Shown here: positions 62,096 to 64,000 of the stretch, piece by piece | Numbering within the stretch: the first letter of the stretch is position 1 | How the letters are laid out: each line of letters starts with the position of its first letter | Program-made: the position numbers and the translations under genes | From: Acaryochloris sp. CCMEE 5410 | GTDB taxonomy: Bacteria; Cyanobacteriota; Cyanobacteriia; Thermosynechococcales; Thermosynechococcaceae | Reading direction: 5' to 3' | Assembly: GCF_000238775.2 (NCBI RefSeq) | Contig: NZ_AFEJ02000001.1 | Location: 2,170,001 to 2,234,000 of the forward strand | DNA length: 64,000 bases | The notes under the pieces: generated by a model | What the model was told of the DNA's origin: nothing | Seen by the model: the letters and a program-made list of their open reading frames with translations, nothing else | Database searches by the model: none

Positions 62096-62893
62096 TTACT
62101 GTCCTAGATAGGCTTCTAGCACTTCTTTGTTGGCTTGGATCTCTGCGGGGGTGCCTTCGGCTAGATTTTGTCCCTCGGCCAATACCCAGACGCGATCGCA
62201 CAGGGACATAATCACATCCATATTGTGCTCAATAATCAAGAAGGTAATGCCGTTGTCATTCCACCGATTGATATGGCCACAGATTTGCTGAATTAGGGTG
62301 GGGTTCACTCCTGCAGCAGGCTCATCCAACAACATCAGCTTGGGATCCGCCATTAGACCTCGGGCCATTTCCAGCAGCTTGCGCTGACCACCAGAGAGGG
62401 CACCCGCATAGTCATTCACTTTGGCGGCTAGGCCCACGGATTCCAGAATGATATGGGCTTTTTCCTTTAGCTCTTTTTCTTGCCGACGGATGATATGGGC
62501 TTGGAAAAAGGTATTTTGCAATTTTTCCCCGGTTTGGTGGGGGGCGGCCAGCAGCATGTTCTCTAAGACCGAGAGCCGAGACAGAACGCGAGCTACTTGA
62601 AAGGTACGAATCATGCCCTGGAGGGCAATTTTATGGGGCTGCAGACGCTCGATGGGCTTCCCGTTGAAAATAATCCGACCGTGGTCTGGGGGAATGAAGT
62701 TACAGAGCAAATTAAATAGAGTGGTTTTCCCGGCGCCGTTAGGACCGATTAACCCGATAATCTTGCCTTCGGGGACATGGAGTTCAGCATTATTAACAGC
62801 TTGGATACCGCCAAAGGCTTTGGAGAGTCCCTGGGCGGTCAACAGCATTTTTTCTGGCTGGACTGGAGGGGCGGGCTGGCGCTTATCTTCCAA
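62096..62893 (-). CDS. livG: Branched-chain/neutral amino-acid ABC transporter ATPase (LivG/NatA type)
   Basis: A 265-residue ATPase. Walker A GLIGPNGAGKTTLFNLL, Q-loop in GMIRTFQVARVL, signature ALSGGQRKLLEMARGLM, Walker B LMLLDEPAAGVNP, and switch His in LIIEHNMDVIM. The LivG group is marked by the A-A-G-V-N-P after Walker B and the long insert between Q-loop and signature. In cyanobacteria such proteins serve the N-I (Nat) transporter for neutral and acidic amino acids. Its start overlaps the end of the permease gene by 11 bp, so the two are translated together. The LivF, LivH and binding-protein genes are not in the window. Confidence 0.93.
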   Translation of the reverse strand: MEDKRQPAPPVQPEKMLLTAQGLSKAFGGIQAVNNAELHVPEGKIIGLIGPNGAGKTTLFNLLCNFIPPDHGRIIFNGKPIERLQPHKIALQGMIRTFQVARVLSRLSVLENMLLAAPHQTGEKLQNTFFQAHIIRRQEKELKEKAHIILESVGLAAKVNDYAGALSGGQRKLLEMARGLMADPKLMLLDEPAAGVNPTLIQQICGHINRWNDNGITFLIIEHNMDVIMSLCDRVWVLAEGQNLAEGTPAEIQANKEVLEAYLGQ

Positions 62894-64000
62894 GGGTGAG
62901 TTCCTCCTTTTTACCCAGCAGACCTTGGGGTCGCCACATCATCAAAACAATCAACATCAGGCCAATCACCATGACCCGAAAAGCCCCCAATCGCGCATCA
63001 TCTAGGGGCAGGATATTGGGCAAGATAAACCGAGTCACCTCATTGTAGGCCCAGAAAATTCCAGCTCCCAGCAGGGTGCCCACGTTATTGCCTGCGCCTC
63101 CAGCCACAATAATAATCCAGGCTTGGAAGGTGAGGAGGGGAATAAAGCCATCGGGATTGATAAAGGTGAGCTGCCAGGCATAAAAGGATCCGGCAATACC
63201 TGCGATCGCACCGCCTAACATAAAGGACTGTAGCTTATAGCGAAAGACATCTTTCCCCAGGGCTTTGGCAACTTCCTCATCTTCTCGAATCGAGGTTAAT
63301 ACGCGACCCCAGGGCGAATTGACCCAGCGCTCCAACTGCCAAAAGACCAAGGCAATAGTCAAAATCAGCAGCCATAGCAGTCCCGCTTTGTAGGTGTAGT
63401 CGATAATGCCCATGATGTGAACCCCAAAAAACATCACCACTAATCCCATTCCCATGGAAACGGCGAGTAGGCTGAGGTGGGTCCCCATGGACTGGGTGCG
63501 GAGTTGCTGCAAGGGTCGCCGACAGGACGCATAGACCAGAATAACCCCCACAATTCCTAAAGGCGCGACCATGGCGAACCGCATCACCAGCAAGACGATT
63601 TCCTGTAAAGCCGACGGCAGCTCAACGGTGAGGCTGAGGGAAAAGGAAAACCACCAGCAGGCGGCAACGCCAACTAAACAGATGACATAGCCGACAAATA
63701 GAGGGAGAGACAAGGGGGGACGTCCCTCTCGTTGAGGTTGCTGTAGGAGCCATTGCCACAGTCGCCACAGGGCCAGACCCAAGACCAGGACTAAGGAGGC
63801 AATCATCCCTCCTTGAATCACTAAATTAGGCTCTAGTTTCTCTAAGGGGAGGGGATAGTTAAAGACGCCTCGCGGTCCTCGGGTCAGCCATTCTTCATTG
63901 ACGGCTACCAAGCGAACCACTTCCGAGACGCCAATGGTGACAATGGAGAGGTAATCTTCCCGAAGTCGTAGCGTACTGGTGCCGATGGCTAATCCCAGTA
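62883..64000 (-). CDS. livM: Partial branched-chain/neutral amino-acid ABC transporter permease (LivM/NatC type)
   Basis: The 3' ~372 codons are present; the reading frame continues past the right edge, where the in-frame residues are LGLAIGTSTLRLREDYLSIVT. About eight hydrophobic segments follow, ending with the LivM coupling region GRVLTSIREDEEVAKALGKDVFRYKLQSFMLGGAIAGIAGSF (read in parts) and WIIIVAGGAGNNVGTLLGA. The T-L-R-L-R-x-D-Y-L-S-I-V-T block is near the start of the LivM core, so perhaps 60-120 residues are missing. Partner of the LivG-type ATPase directly downstream. A HIP1 site lies inside near 63203. Confidence 0.92.
   Translation of the reverse strand, partial: LGLAIGTSTLRLREDYLSIVTIGVSEVVRLVAVNEEWLTRGPRGVFNYPLPLEKLEPNLVIQGGMIASLVLVLGLALWRLWQWLLQQPQREGRPPLSLPLFVGYVICLVGVAACWWFSFSLSLTVELPSALQEIVLLVMRFAMVAPLGIVGVILVYASCRRPLQQLRTQSMGTHLSLLAVSMGMGLVVMFFGVHIMGIIDYTYKAGLLWLLILTIALVFWQLERWVNSPWGRVLTSIREDEEVAKALGKDVFRYKLQSFMLGGAIAGIAGSFYAWQLTFINPDGFIPLLTFQAWIIIVAGGAGNNVGTLLGAGIFWAYNEVTRFILPNILPLDDARLGAFRVMVIGLMLIVLMMWRPQGLLGKKEELTLGR

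Overview
The window is a stretch of cyanobacterial chromosome. Evidence: HIP1 octamers (GCGATCGC) recur inside and between genes (at least 15 seen), and several genes are cyanobacterial signatures: an NblS/Hik33-type kinase, a CpcS/CpeS-type phycobiliprotein lyase, CPP1-like, DUF3119 and DUF3086 proteins, and a LivG/LivM (Nat-type) amino-acid transporter. The insertion-sequence load, RTX exoproteins and gene style fit a large, IS-rich marine genome such as Acaryochloris; that genus is inference only.

Left part (0-14.6 kb): the edge of a haem-sensor gene, a membrane-anchored methyltransferase, a thioredoxin-like exported protein, a VOC protein, a membrane/coiled-coil/SH3-like gene split by an IS200-type element, an OXA-type beta-lactamase, an S9 peptidase, a GAF-LuxR regulator, a SnoaL-like protein with a methyltransferase, and a HEAT-like protein.

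Scar zone (14.6-22.2 kb): a dead ArsI/CadI-like gene fused to a dead transposase, a CAP-RTX exoprotein whose C-terminal domain was cut off by an ISKra4-like element, an intact ISAs1-family element, and a gene of sixteen 40-residue repeats broken by two one-base deletions downstream of a PadR regulator.

Middle (22.8-38.8 kb): a short same-strand row (YiaA/B-like, Coq4-like, membrane protein, GT2), CPP1-like, PhoU, an RNase R-type protein with an altered active site, the phycobilin lyase facing nblS, a SirB1/TPR protein, an ArsR repressor and a VWA lipoprotein.

Second IS zone (39-42 kb): a decayed second ISAs1 copy, then an IS4-like element with a candidate programmed -1 frameshift sitting in a small gene that can be rebuilt exactly. 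A near-copy of the argG leader lies between them.

Right part (42.7-64 kb): argG, an MlaE-type permease with DUF3119 and DUF3086 genes, mreB-plsY, a VapBC pair, a large secreted protein, cobQ with a small winged-helix gene, mazG, a membrane metal-binding protein, tRNA-Val(UAC), a 2-kb AT-rich gene-free stretch, a matrixin-RTX protease sharing its C-terminal domain with the broken CAP-RTX protein, a VanW protein and livG/livM at the edge.

Most of the window is ordinary chromosomal housekeeping interrupted by mobile DNA. No CRISPR array, prophage or complete defence island is visible. The most informative signals are the precisely reconstructable IS disruptions, two canonical slippery heptamers in transposase genes, the duplicated argG leader, the altered RNase catalytic centre and the tandem-repeat gene.
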